Positions 15,014 through 22,898 of a stretch of 33,474 nt of DNA are shown piece by piece. The position numbers and the translations under genes are program-made. The notes below the pieces were generated by a model that was given only the letters and a program-made list of their open reading frames with translations, was not told the origin of the DNA and made no database searches. The first letter of the stretch is position 1; every line of letters begins with the position of its first letter. The DNA is taken from assembly GCA_944320885.1 (NCBI GenBank), contig CALUJE010000029.1, positions 1 through 33,474 on the forward strand, in the 5' to 3' direction. Source of the stretch: an uncultured Phocaeicola sp. (GTDB taxonomy: Bacteria; Bacteroidota; Bacteroidia; Bacteroidales; Bacteroidaceae).

Positions 15014-16303
15014 ATGAAACTATTAACCACACTGTTCGGATTCAATCCGAAAGAACATTCAGTAAAGACAGAAATCATAGCCGGAATCACTACCTTTCTG
15101 ACAATGGCGTATATTCTGGCTGTCAACCCGGAAATATTAAGTTCAACCGGAATGGATAAAGAAGCCGTTTTCACATCTACCGCACTGGCTTCCATATTGG
15201 CAACCATTATCATGGCCGTTTGGGCAAAACTTCCTTTTGCACAGGCGCCCGGTATGGGACTAAACGCGTTTTTTGCCTATACCATTTGCCTGAGTATGGG
15301 TTATTCCTGGCAGTTTGCCTTAACAGCAGTATTTCTTGAAGGTATTCTGTTCATCCTGTTAACAGTAAGCAACCTGCGTAACATGATAGTAAGAGCCATA
15401 CCCGACTCACTAAAGATAGCAACGACTGTTGGTATCGGACTTCTAATAGCGTTTATCGGATTTCAGAACTCCGGTATCATTGTCTACAACCCGGGAACCA
15501 TTGTTTCATTGGGAAAGATAACATCCGGTACTCCTCTCCTCACCATCATTGGAATTGTTATTACCATAATATTACTTATTCATAAGATACGTGGCGGCAT
15601 GCTTATTGGTATCCTTGCGACAACACTCATAGGTATTCCTATGGGAATCACTACTTTTTACGGTTTCTTTAATTTGCCGCCCTCTATCGAGCCTGTTTTC
15701 TGCCAGCTGGAGTTCACCCGCATATGGAGTCATGATATGCTGATTGTAATTTGCACATTGTTATTCATGGACTTGTTTGACACTATCGGTGCATTCATAG
15801 GCGTGGCAACCAAAGCCGGAATGATAAAAGACGGGAAACTACCTAGAGAGAAGCAGGCTTTCATGTCCGATGCTATTGGAACAACGGCCGCAGGTTTACT
15901 AGGTACAAGTACGGTAGTGACCTTTCTTGAAAGTGCATCAGGAGTCAATGAAGGAGGGCGCACCGGACTGACAGCTTTTACCACAGCCGTCTGTCTTATA
16001 CTCGCCTTGTTCTTATCTCCTCTTTTCCTGTCAATACCAACAGCTGCCACCTCTGCCGTACTTATCATTGTTGGAATGATGATGCTAAGCCCTATAATAA
16101 AAATACCATTCAATGACTACAGCGAAGCTTTGCCTGCATTTCTATGTATGATTCTCATGCCATTGACATACAGTATTGCCGACGGAATCATTATCGGATT
16201 TATCAGCTATGTAGTAATCAACCTGTTATGTGGTAAGGTGAACAAGATTTCTGTATCAATGTATATCATGACAGTTCTTTTGTGCTTCAAATTTTTCATA
16301 TAA
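15014..16303 (+). CDS. NCS2 family permease, AzgA-type (guanine/hypoxanthine or adenine)
   Basis: A 429-residue inner-membrane permease with 12-14 hydrophobic segments. It opens with FGFNPKEHSVKTEIIAGITTFLTMAYILAVNP, the classic AzgA N-terminus. It carries QAPGMGLNAFFAY, the DTIGAFIGVATKAGM segment and FLESASGVNEGGRTGLTA, conserved in proton-coupled purine uptake permeases. Specificity between adenine, guanine and hypoxanthine cannot be read from sequence. The start was chosen at MKLLTTLFGF; nine extra residues from a GTG would overlap the promoter. Downstream, with no terminator between, is a DUF5020 outer-membrane protein that may let the substrate cross the outer membrane. Confidence 0.93.
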   Translation: MKLLTTLFGFNPKEHSVKTEIIAGITTFLTMAYILAVNPEILSSTGMDKEAVFTSTALASILATIIMAVWAKLPFAQAPGMGLNAFFAYTICLSMGYSWQFALTAVFLEGILFILLTVSNLRNMIVRAIPDSLKIATTVGIGLLIAFIGFQNSGIIVYNPGTIVSLGKITSGTPLLTIIGIVITIILLIHKIRGGMLIGILATTLIGIPMGITTFYGFFNLPPSIEPVFCQLEFTRIWSHDMLIVICTLLFMDLFDTIGAFIGVATKAGMIKDGKLPREKQAFMSDAIGTTAAGLLGTSTVVTFLESASGVNEGGRTGLTAFTTAVCLILALFLSPLFLSIPTAATSAVLIIVGMMMLSPIIKIPFNDYSEALPAFLCMILMPLTYSIADGIIIGFISYVVINLLCGKVNKISVSMYIMTVLLCFKFFI

Positions 16304-16351
16304 CAGACAGATTATAACTCCATAATTATACTGTGTTCAATCTTTTTTGCT

Positions 16352-16359
16352 TATTTTTG
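16352..16359 (+). promoter_or_regulatory. Possible -7 element before DUF5020 gene
   Basis: TATTTTTG matches TAnnTTTG, 46 bases ahead of the DUF5020 ATG. It suggests separate or extra transcription besides read-through from the permease. Confidence 0.45.
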
Positions 16360-16405
16360 CAAAATCATAAACAAGAAAACATCTATAACAAAAAAACAGT
16401 AAAGC

Positions 16406-17107
16406 ATGAAAAAAATCTTTTTAATCTGCCTTTTTATAAGTGCAATGTTGCAAGTGAAAGCTCAAAACATTCAGTTGCATTACGACTTTGGACGTCATAT
16501 CTACAGTGAATTCGACGAAACTTCTCGCCCTGTACTGACCGGTACAATAGAGATGTTCAAAGGCGACAAATGGGGCAGCACTTACTTCTTTGTGGATTTC
16601 GATTACACTCAGAAAGGATTAACCTCTGCCTATACAGAAATCTCGCGAGAACTTAAATTCTGGGATGGTCCATTTTCTGCTCATTTGGAATATAACGGCG
16701 GATTAAGCAACGTAATATCTTTTGAGAATGCGTATCTGGCTGGAGCTACTTATACCTATAATAACAGCGACTTCACAAGAGGATTTACTCTAAGCGCCAT
16801 GTACAAGTACATCCAGAAACATCAAGACCCCAACAACTTCCAAATTACAGGCACGTGGTACTTGCATTGTTTCGACGGTAAGTTCACCTGCAGCGGATTC
16901 GCTGATTTATGGAGAGAAAAAAATCCTAACGGTTATTTCATCTTTATAAGCGAACCTCAATTCTGGTTGAATCTCAATAAATTCAAGGCTTTTGATGATA
17001 AGTTTAACTTAAGCGTAGGTTCTGAAATAGAGTTAAGTCACGATTTCAGTTTCCGTGACGGATTTTACGTTATCCCAACACTTGCCCTTAAATGGACATT
17101 TGACTAA
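16406..17107 (+). CDS. DUF5020 family outer-membrane protein (Tsx-like barrel suspected)
   Basis: A 233-residue protein with a signal peptide ending VKAQ, followed by short alternating beta segments rich in aromatic residues (NIQLHYDFGRHIY, STYFFVDFDYT, FSAHLEYNGGLS, GATYTYNN). The end is ALKWTFD, consistent with an eight-to-twelve-strand outer-membrane barrel. It fits the Bacteroidetes family DUF5020, which I consider related in layout to the nucleoside channel Tsx. It follows a purine permease by about 100 bases on the same strand, and this supports a nucleobase or nucleoside uptake role. That role is inference. A strong terminator follows. Confidence 0.72.
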   Translation: MKKIFLICLFISAMLQVKAQNIQLHYDFGRHIYSEFDETSRPVLTGTIEMFKGDKWGSTYFFVDFDYTQKGLTSAYTEISRELKFWDGPFSAHLEYNGGLSNVISFENAYLAGATYTYNNSDFTRGFTLSAMYKYIQKHQDPNNFQITGTWYLHCFDGKFTCSGFADLWREKNPNGYFIFISEPQFWLNLNKFKAFDDKFNLSVGSEIELSHDFSFRDGFYVIPTLALKWTFD

Positions 17108-17131
17108 ATCACTACACTAAAATACATTTTC

Positions 17132-17172
17132 AAGCGCTTCCAATCTGACCTATTTATTGGAAGCGCTTTTTT
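17132..17172 (+). terminator. Terminator after DUF5020 gene
   Basis: Perfect 13-bp stem AAGCGCTTCCAAT (17132-17144) with 17156-17168, followed by a T-run. Confidence 0.92.
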
Positions 17173-17526
17173 CATTGTATGAAATTACAGATTCAATCGA
17201 AACAGAACTCCTATTCAGACCCTCCTCACCAATGCTCATCCTGCGGTTGAAAAGAATCAAATCTTTACTTACATAAAGTATTATTCCTCAAGCATAAGTT
17301 TATCCTTAGGCTAAGGATACATATCCTCAGGTTAAGGATATATATCTCCAGGCTAAAGATATGTATCCTTAGCCTGAAGATAAACTTTCAAACAAAGAGA
17401 AACGGATTTTATATTCAGTCATCTCCCCATTATAATAGGAAAGAAATACATTTTATGACTTCCGAATCATGAACTGCAGAATACCGTTTTTTTATCGGAC
17501 TACAACGTTTTCTAATATATTTATAC
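17173..17526. other. Spacer with palindromic repeat block
   Basis: No coding frame of note. The only structure is the four-unit 21-bp palindromic repeat at 17301-17384. A TACTTTTG promoter element for the next gene begins just after, at 17527. Confidence 0.6.
17301..17384. repeat. Four tandem 21-bp near-palindromic units
   Basis: Units start at 17301, 17322, 17343 and 17364. Consensus is near TATCCTYAGGCTAAGGATAYA, each almost its own reverse complement. Units one and four are also inverted relative to each other and are flanked by AAGTTTATC and GATAAACTT, so the block as a whole can fold as one long hairpin or bind a protein four times in register. Confidence 0.75.
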
Positions 17527-17534
17527 TACTTTTG
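17527..17534 (+). promoter_or_regulatory. -7 promoter element for AI-2E family gene
   Basis: TACTTTTG matches TAnnTTTG, 25 bases before the ATG. Confidence 0.5.
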
Positions 17535-17559
17535 TCTGGAAACCAATAAATAAAAAGCA

Positions 17560-18567
17560 ATGAAAGAATTATATTGGAAATATTCTCTGATAATCTTAAT
17601 CATCGGACTTGGAATACTCCTTTTCCGTCAGGCACAACCATTCATGAACGGCATACTCGGAGCTGTCACTCTTTATTTATTATTAAGAACTCCGACTTAC
17701 CGTCTTCAGCAGAAAATGAATCCAAAACTTGCAGTTTGGATTATGACCATAGGTACTGCTATCTTTATATTGATTCCCCTATCACTTTTCGGTTGGGCCA
17801 TCATCAGTCAGCTTACAAATATCCATTTCGACACACAAAGCATAATACAGCCTACCAAACAAGTGATTGCCATCATCAAAGAGCGTACGGGTTTTGACAT
17901 CTTGTCAGAAAGCACTCTTTCCTTTGCCGTATCACAGGCATCTTCCATCGGACAATCAGTAATGAACAGTGTAGGCGACTTTATCATAAATCTGTGCGTA
18001 GCCATCATGTTATTGTTTTTCATGCTGTATGAAGGACGCAATATGGAAGCATACATATCAACCATACTTCCCTTTACGGAAGAAAACAAAAGAGAAGTAT
18101 TGAAAAAGATTCAGATTATAGTCCGTTCCAACGCCATAGGTATTCCGTTACTGGCAGTTATTCAGGGAATCATATCTCTGGGAGGATATTTGCTTGCAGG
18201 AGCTCCCAATCCTTTTCTGGCAGCCATGCTTACAGCATTTGCCTCCATTATCCCTATTGTAGGTACGGCTCTGATATGGCTTCCCATTGCAATCTACTTC
18301 ATGCTGATAGGCGATTGGATGAATGCGCTAATCCTTGTCGGCTACGGAGGACTGATTGTGGCACAATGTGACAATCTCATCCGGTTTATCCTGCAGAAAA
18401 AGATGGCAAACATTCATCCGCTGATAACAGTATTTGGAGTAGTTGCCGGTATACCCATCTTTGGTTTCATGGGCGTTATTTTCGGACCGCTGATAGTTTC
18501 CTTATTCCTGTTGTTCCTGGAAATGTTCCGCAAAAAATACCTGCTCGATGACAATACTGCCCAATAG
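17560..18567 (+). CDS. AI-2E family transporter (PerM/YdiK-like)
   Basis: A 335-residue membrane protein. Two to three N-terminal membrane segments come first, then a soluble stretch (about 88-140, with FDTQSIIQPTKQVIAIIKER). Five or so C-terminal segments follow, containing the family-typical LLAVIQGIISLGGYLLAGAPNPFLAAMLTAF region, IPIVGTALIWLP and FGVVAGIPIFGFMGVIFGPL. Members are annotated as AI-2 exporters or proton/sodium antiporters; the substrate is unknown here. It converges with the HAD hydrolase gene with only five bases between the two stops and no terminator in that gap. Confidence 0.9.
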   Translation: MKELYWKYSLIILIIGLGILLFRQAQPFMNGILGAVTLYLLLRTPTYRLQQKMNPKLAVWIMTIGTAIFILIPLSLFGWAIISQLTNIHFDTQSIIQPTKQVIAIIKERTGFDILSESTLSFAVSQASSIGQSVMNSVGDFIINLCVAIMLLFFMLYEGRNMEAYISTILPFTEENKREVLKKIQIIVRSNAIGIPLLAVIQGIISLGGYLLAGAPNPFLAAMLTAFASIIPIVGTALIWLPIAIYFMLIGDWMNALILVGYGGLIVAQCDNLIRFILQKKMANIHPLITVFGVVAGIPIFGFMGVIFGPLIVSLFLLFLEMFRKKYLLDDNTAQ

Positions 18568-18572
18568 AAATT

Positions 18573-19226
18573 CTATAAGAGCAGTTCTTTCAACTCGTCC
18601 AAATCATTAACAATATAAGTGGCACCGGCATCTGCCAGTTCCTGCCGGTTGCCATATCCATATAATACTCCCACAGAATCCAGTCCTACGGCCTTTGCTC
18701 CCAAGATATCATGTTTTCTGTCACCAATCATAATGATATCTGAACGGTCCTGTAATCCACAACTGTTCATCACATAACGGATTACTTCAGCCTTTGTCTT
18801 TCGCGTTCCGTCATACTCACGCCCTCCCACAAAGGCAAACTTGTCGTATATTCCAAAATGTTTCAATACGAGGTCGGCCATCCGCTGCGGCTTTGAGGTA
18901 GCTACCATCTGAATCTTTCCTGCCGCATGAGCAGCATCCAGGAAATCAGTAATTCCTGCATATAGTTCATTTTCGTACAAACCAGTCACTTCATAGCGTT
19001 CTCTGTATTTTGCCACAGCCTCATCAGCCTTTTCAGACGAGAAATGATAGAATTCTTTGAAAGACTCTTCTAATGGAGGACCTACAAAACACAACAAATC
19101 TGACAAATCGGGAACATCTATCCCAAAATGTGACAGGGCATATTGAGCCGAACGGGTTATGCCCGGTGCAGAGTCAGACAAGGTGCCGTCCAAATCCCAG
19201 AAAAGATATTTATATTGTTTGCGCAT
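18573..19226 (-). CDS. HAD family hydrolase (phosphoglycolate phosphatase / nucleotidase-like)
   Basis: A 217-residue haloacid dehalogenase-type phosphatase. Motif I is DLDGTLSDS (Asp11, Asp13), motif II is VATSKP, motif III is the Lys within RKTKAEVI and motif IV is GDRKHDILGAK. The four-helix cap between motifs I and II fits subclass IA, like phosphoglycolate phosphatase and related 5'-nucleotidases; the substrate cannot be assigned. It lies 14 bases downstream of the ABC-F gene and is probably co-transcribed with it. Confidence 0.9.
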   Translation of the reverse strand: MRKQYKYLFWDLDGTLSDSAPGITRSAQYALSHFGIDVPDLSDLLCFVGPPLEESFKEFYHFSSEKADEAVAKYRERYEVTGLYENELYAGITDFLDAAHAAGKIQMVATSKPQRMADLVLKHFGIYDKFAFVGGREYDGTRKTKAEVIRYVMNSCGLQDRSDIIMIGDRKHDILGAKAVGLDSVGVLYGYGNRQELADAGATYIVNDLDELKELLL

Positions 19227-19240
19227 ATATTCTCTGATAT

Positions 19241-20878
19241 TTACTTACGTTCCAGTTCTTGCAGATTCTCCAGTTTCTTTGATTCAAGGAATTCATAAAT
19301 TCCGCACAGATGTTCACGCACTCGCTGGTGACCGAACTCATAAACCTTCGTTACCAGCCCATCAAGAAAATCACGGTCGTGCGATACAACAATCAAAGTT
19401 CCGTCAAAATCAATCAATGCCTGCTTCAATATATCTTTCGTCTTCATATCCAGATGATTGGTAGGCTCGTCGAGAATCAACAGATTTACAGGTTCCAAAA
19501 GCAACTTAATCATGGCCAGACGGGTACGCTCTCCTCCTGAAAGTACTTTTACCCTCTTCATGGATTCTTCTGGACCCCCAAACATAAATGCGCCCAACAG
19601 ATCACGTATCTTATTGCGTATTTCGCCTTTGGCTACATCATCTATTGTCTGGAATACTGTCAGGTTTTCATCAAGCAGCGATGCCTGGTTCTGAGCAAAA
19701 TAACCTATCTGCACATTATGTCCAATCGTTAGGGTTCCTTCATGTTCAATCTCGTTCATGATACATTTCACGAGCGTTGATTTTCCTTCACCGTTACGAC
19801 CTACAAATGCAACTTTATCTCCCCGCTCAATCGTCAGTGATGCATTCTTAAAGACTACATGGTCACCATACGATTTTCCGACACCTTCCATAATGACAGG
19901 ATAACTGCCACTACGCGGTGAAGGAGGAAACTTCAGACGGAGGGCCGACGTATCTTCTTCGTCAACCTCTATCAACTGCAATTTCTCAAGCATCTTCACA
20001 CGGCTTTGCACCTGAAGCGTTTTACTGTATGTTCCCTTGAAACGTTCTATGAAATCTTTTGTTTCCTGAATCATCTTCTGCTGTTCTTCATACTGCTTCA
20101 TCTGCTGTTCTCTCCGTTCCTTACGAAGTTGCAGATATTGTGAATAGTTCACCTTATAGTCATATATACGTCCCATCGTCACTTCAATGGTACGGGTCGT
20201 TATATTGTCTACGAATTTACGGTCGTGACTAATCACAACTACAGCTTTTCCGCTTGAGATAAGAAAATCTTCAAGCCATTGTATAGATTCTATATCCAAG
20301 TGATTGGTAGGCTCATCCAACAATAACACATCGGGATTCTGCAACAGAAGTTTGGCCAATTCTATGCGCATTCTCCATCCACCGCTGAAATCACTGGTAG
20401 GACGTGAAAAGTCTGTCCGCTCAAAACCCAAACCTATCAACGTTTTTTCAACATCTTCTTCAAAATGAGTCAGATCTATGGCATAAAACTTTTCGCTCAT
20501 TGACGAGACCTTTTCTATCAGCTCCATATACGAATCACTTTCATAATCAGTCCTTTCAGACAGTTCCTTGTTCAAGCGTTCTATCTCCTGCTCCATCTCA
20601 TGAAGATGTGCAAAAGCCTGCGAAGCCTCTTCAAAGACAGTACGGTTGTCTTCTGTCATCAAATGTTGCGGCAAATAAGCAACCACACATTCTTTGGGAA
20701 CCGAAACCTTTCCACGCGTCGGCTGACGAACTCCCGCAAGAATTTTCAACAAGGTACTTTTACCGGCACCATTCTTGCCCATTAAAGCTATACGATCTTT
20801 CTCATTTATTTGAAAACTGATGTCACTAAACAATGTGGTTCCACCAAATTCAACAGCAATACCGTCAACAGATATCAT
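19241..20878 (-). CDS. ABC-F family ATPase (ribosome-associated type)
   Basis: A 545-residue soluble protein with two ABC domains and no membrane segment. The first has Walker A GKNGAGKST (34-42), signature FSGGWRMR and Walker B LLLLDEPTNHLD. The second has GRNGEGKST, LSGGERTR and LLILDEPTNHLD. A charged linker of about 80 residues between them (QLRKERREQQMKQYEEQQ) is the P-site tRNA interaction motif of ABC-F proteins. Housekeeping members (EttA, YbiT, Uup, YheS types) help stalled ribosomes; some confer antibiotic resistance. Nothing here shows a resistance role. It forms a pair with the HAD gene. Confidence 0.93.
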   Translation of the reverse strand: MISVDGIAVEFGGTTLFSDISFQINEKDRIALMGKNGAGKSTLLKILAGVRQPTRGKVSVPKECVVAYLPQHLMTEDNRTVFEEASQAFAHLHEMEQEIERLNKELSERTDYESDSYMELIEKVSSMSEKFYAIDLTHFEEDVEKTLIGLGFERTDFSRPTSDFSGGWRMRIELAKLLLQNPDVLLLDEPTNHLDIESIQWLEDFLISSGKAVVVISHDRKFVDNITTRTIEVTMGRIYDYKVNYSQYLQLRKERREQQMKQYEEQQKMIQETKDFIERFKGTYSKTLQVQSRVKMLEKLQLIEVDEEDTSALRLKFPPSPRSGSYPVIMEGVGKSYGDHVVFKNASLTIERGDKVAFVGRNGEGKSTLVKCIMNEIEHEGTLTIGHNVQIGYFAQNQASLLDENLTVFQTIDDVAKGEIRNKIRDLLGAFMFGGPEESMKRVKVLSGGERTRLAMIKLLLEPVNLLILDEPTNHLDMKTKDILKQALIDFDGTLIVVSHDRDFLDGLVTKVYEFGHQRVREHLCGIYEFLESKKLENLQELERK

Positions 20879-20912
20879 AATAAAGCATTATCTAAATTAA
20901 ATACATACATAT

Positions 20913-20986
20913 AAAAAAAGAAGGAGCGCAAAGTTCGCTATTTCTTTTAGATTTATCAAATTTAGAAATCGTGAACTTTACGCTCC
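20913..20986 (-). terminator. Long hairpin terminator after YidE-type transporter
   Basis: A 64-base imperfect hairpin (20923-20986): GGAGCG..AAGTTC pairs with GAAC..CGCTCC, then ATTTCT with AGAAAT, and the minus strand then runs CTTCTTTTTTT. It lies 24 bases past the transporter stop. A TAAATTTG box (20964-20957, minus) sits in its loop and could start ABC-F transcription. Confidence 0.72.
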
Positions 20987-21009
20987 CTCTCAGCAAGAGC
21001 TATTTCTTT

Positions 21010-22680
21010 TTAGGCCGCCATAAACAAAATCAATAATTGCGCCGTAAGAATTCTCAGGAACATGGCTAACGGATATACGGTAGAATATCCTACTGCCGGT
21101 GCATCATTGTTGCATGACTGATTTGAATATGCCAATGCGGGGGGGTCTGTATTACTTCCGGCAATCAATCCCATCAATGTAAAGTAATTCAGCTTAAATT
21201 TCAAACGTCCGATTACTCCCATTATCAGCAAAGGAATTACTGTAATAAGGAAACCGCATCCTACATACAACAAACCGTCTCCTTCAACAACCGTCTGAAC
21301 AAAGTTTTCACCAGCCTTTATACCCACACTGGCCAAGAACAGTACCAGACCGATTTCACGAAGCATCAAATTGGCACTCATGGTAGTATAAGTTACCAGT
21401 TTCATCTTATAACCAAAACGTCCTATCAATATGGCAACAATCAGCGGACCACCAGCCAAACCTAACTTCAACGGAGTCGGCATATTAGGGATTGCGATAG
21501 GTAAACTTCCCAGTAAAATACCCAAGAATATTCCGATAAATATGGTTATGATATTAGGATGATCCAGACGCTTCAACTGGTTACCCAACAAATTGGCAAC
21601 GCGTTCTACAGCATCTTCCGGACCAACAACCATTACACGGTCACCTATCTGCAATGTCAGATTGCGTGCGGCAAACAAGTCCATACCGGAACGATTGACA
21701 CGGGTTACGTTAACACCATACATTGTTCTGAAATGTATTTCACCCAATGTCTTTCCATTCATATTAGACTGTGTAACCAAAATACGGCGAGAAACCATCG
21801 GAGTATCCTGTTTTTCCCAGTCAACTTCAATTCTTGGACCGATAAAAGCAATAATAGCTTCCGAATCGTCTTCAGCACAGACAACAAATATCTGATCGCC
21901 TACATGAAATACGGTATTTGACGTAGGAATAGAAACATGACCGTCTTGCAATATACGTGTACATACAAAATCACGTCCTAAGAAATTGCTGAGCTGTGAC
22001 AATGTTTTTCCATTCAAAGCCTCATTGCGAACTTCCAAATGCATATTGAAAGGCTTCATATGAGGATTCTCTGCCTCAGCTTCTTCAATCTGCTTTTCTT
22101 CTTTCTGCAAATTAATCCGGCAGATATATCGTATAGCAATAATTGAGCCGATAATACCAATTACACCCAAAGGATATGCACATGCATAACCCATTGCTAT
22201 TTCAGGTCCTGCATAATTCAATTCTTTCAAGGCTTCATTTGCAGCACCTAATCCCGGTGTATTCGTTACGGCACCACACAAGATACCTACCATCATGGCC
22301 ATATCAACCCGGCCATTCAAACCATAATACAATGCGACAGCCACTACAATGTTTAAGAAAACAATGCCGGTTGCCACAATATTCATAGCAACTCCACCTT
22401 TTTTAAACGAAGCAAAAAAGGAAGGACCCACCTGAAGACCAATACAGAAAACAAACAGAATTAATCCGAAGTCCTGTACAAAAGACAAAATTGAGCTATT
22501 ACCAATAAAGCCGAAATGACCGGCAACAATACCTGCAAACAGCACAAATGTCACTCCTAAGGAGATTCCAAAAAATTTGATCTTACCCAAAAGCACCCCC
22601 GCTGCTATCACAAAAGCATATAGCAAGACGATATGTGCTACCGAATCTTGATCAAACAACAACGCTTGTAACCAATCCAT
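21010..22680 (-). CDS. YidE/AspT-type transporter (AAE family) with two TrkA-C domains
   Basis: A 556-residue membrane protein made of two similar five-to-six-helix halves with the paired motifs [12 protein letters not shown] and [12 protein letters not shown]. Between them lie two TrkA-C (RCK-C) domains (about 210-290 and 290-375), each with a GDQIFVV or GDRVMVV strand. The family is the aspartate:alanine exchanger group; E. coli homologues YidE and YbjL have poorly known substrates, and exchange of dicarboxylates or amino acids is plausible. It is divergent from the methylmalonyl-CoA mutase genes. A -33/-7 promoter lies ahead and a long hairpin terminator behind. Confidence 0.9.
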   Translation of the reverse strand: MDWLQALLFDQDSVAHIVLLYAFVIAAGVLLGKIKFFGISLGVTFVLFAGIVAGHFGFIGNSSILSFVQDFGLILFVFCIGLQVGPSFFASFKKGGVAMNIVATGIVFLNIVVAVALYYGLNGRVDMAMMVGILCGAVTNTPGLGAANEALKELNYAGPEIAMGYACAYPLGVIGIIGSIIAIRYICRINLQKEEKQIEEAEAENPHMKPFNMHLEVRNEALNGKTLSQLSNFLGRDFVCTRILQDGHVSIPTSNTVFHVGDQIFVVCAEDDSEAIIAFIGPRIEVDWEKQDTPMVSRRILVTQSNMNGKTLGEIHFRTMYGVNVTRVNRSGMDLFAARNLTLQIGDRVMVVGPEDAVERVANLLGNQLKRLDHPNIITIFIGIFLGILLGSLPIAIPNMPTPLKLGLAGGPLIVAILIGRFGYKMKLVTYTTMSANLMLREIGLVLFLASVGIKAGENFVQTVVEGDGLLYVGCGFLITVIPLLIMGVIGRLKFKLNYFTLMGLIAGSNTDPPALAYSNQSCNNDAPAVGYSTVYPLAMFLRILTAQLLILFMAA

Positions 22681-22715
22681 GATATTAATTCATTTTACAT
22701 TTACCAAAATTGCCC

Positions 22716-22746
22716 CAAAATTAGACATAACTATTGCTTTACCCAA
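22716..22746 (-). promoter_or_regulatory. Promoter of YidE-type transporter
   Basis: The minus strand reads TTG (22746-22744), 20 bases, then TAATTTTG (22723-22716), 35 bases before the ATG. Confidence 0.55.
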
Positions 22747-22825
22747 GTTTTTTATAAGAATTTTTAAACATTAGTCAAAATGTCAGAAAAAAGCTCCTAT
22801 TTTTTTAGAAAAATAGAATATTTCC

Positions 22826-22855
22826 TTTGTTTATATCAGAGATTGATTATATTTG
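22826..22855 (+). promoter_or_regulatory. Promoter of mutA-mutB
   Basis: TTTG (22826-22829), 18 bases, TATATTTG (22848-22855): both boxes match the Bacteroidetes consensus. The leader to the mutA ATG is about 35 bases, too short for a cobalamin riboswitch. Confidence 0.8.
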
Positions 22856-22898
22856 CAACATTTAGATACTTATATTTATAATCTTAATTATATAAACT

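Noticed and set aside
17301..17384. CRISPR array
   Set aside because: The units are contiguous without spacers, self-palindromic and only four in number, and no cas gene is present.
22681..22898. Cobalamin riboswitch ahead of mutA
   Set aside because: The leader from the consensus promoter to the ATG is only about 35 bases, and no B12-box-like sequence is visible in the whole intergenic region.
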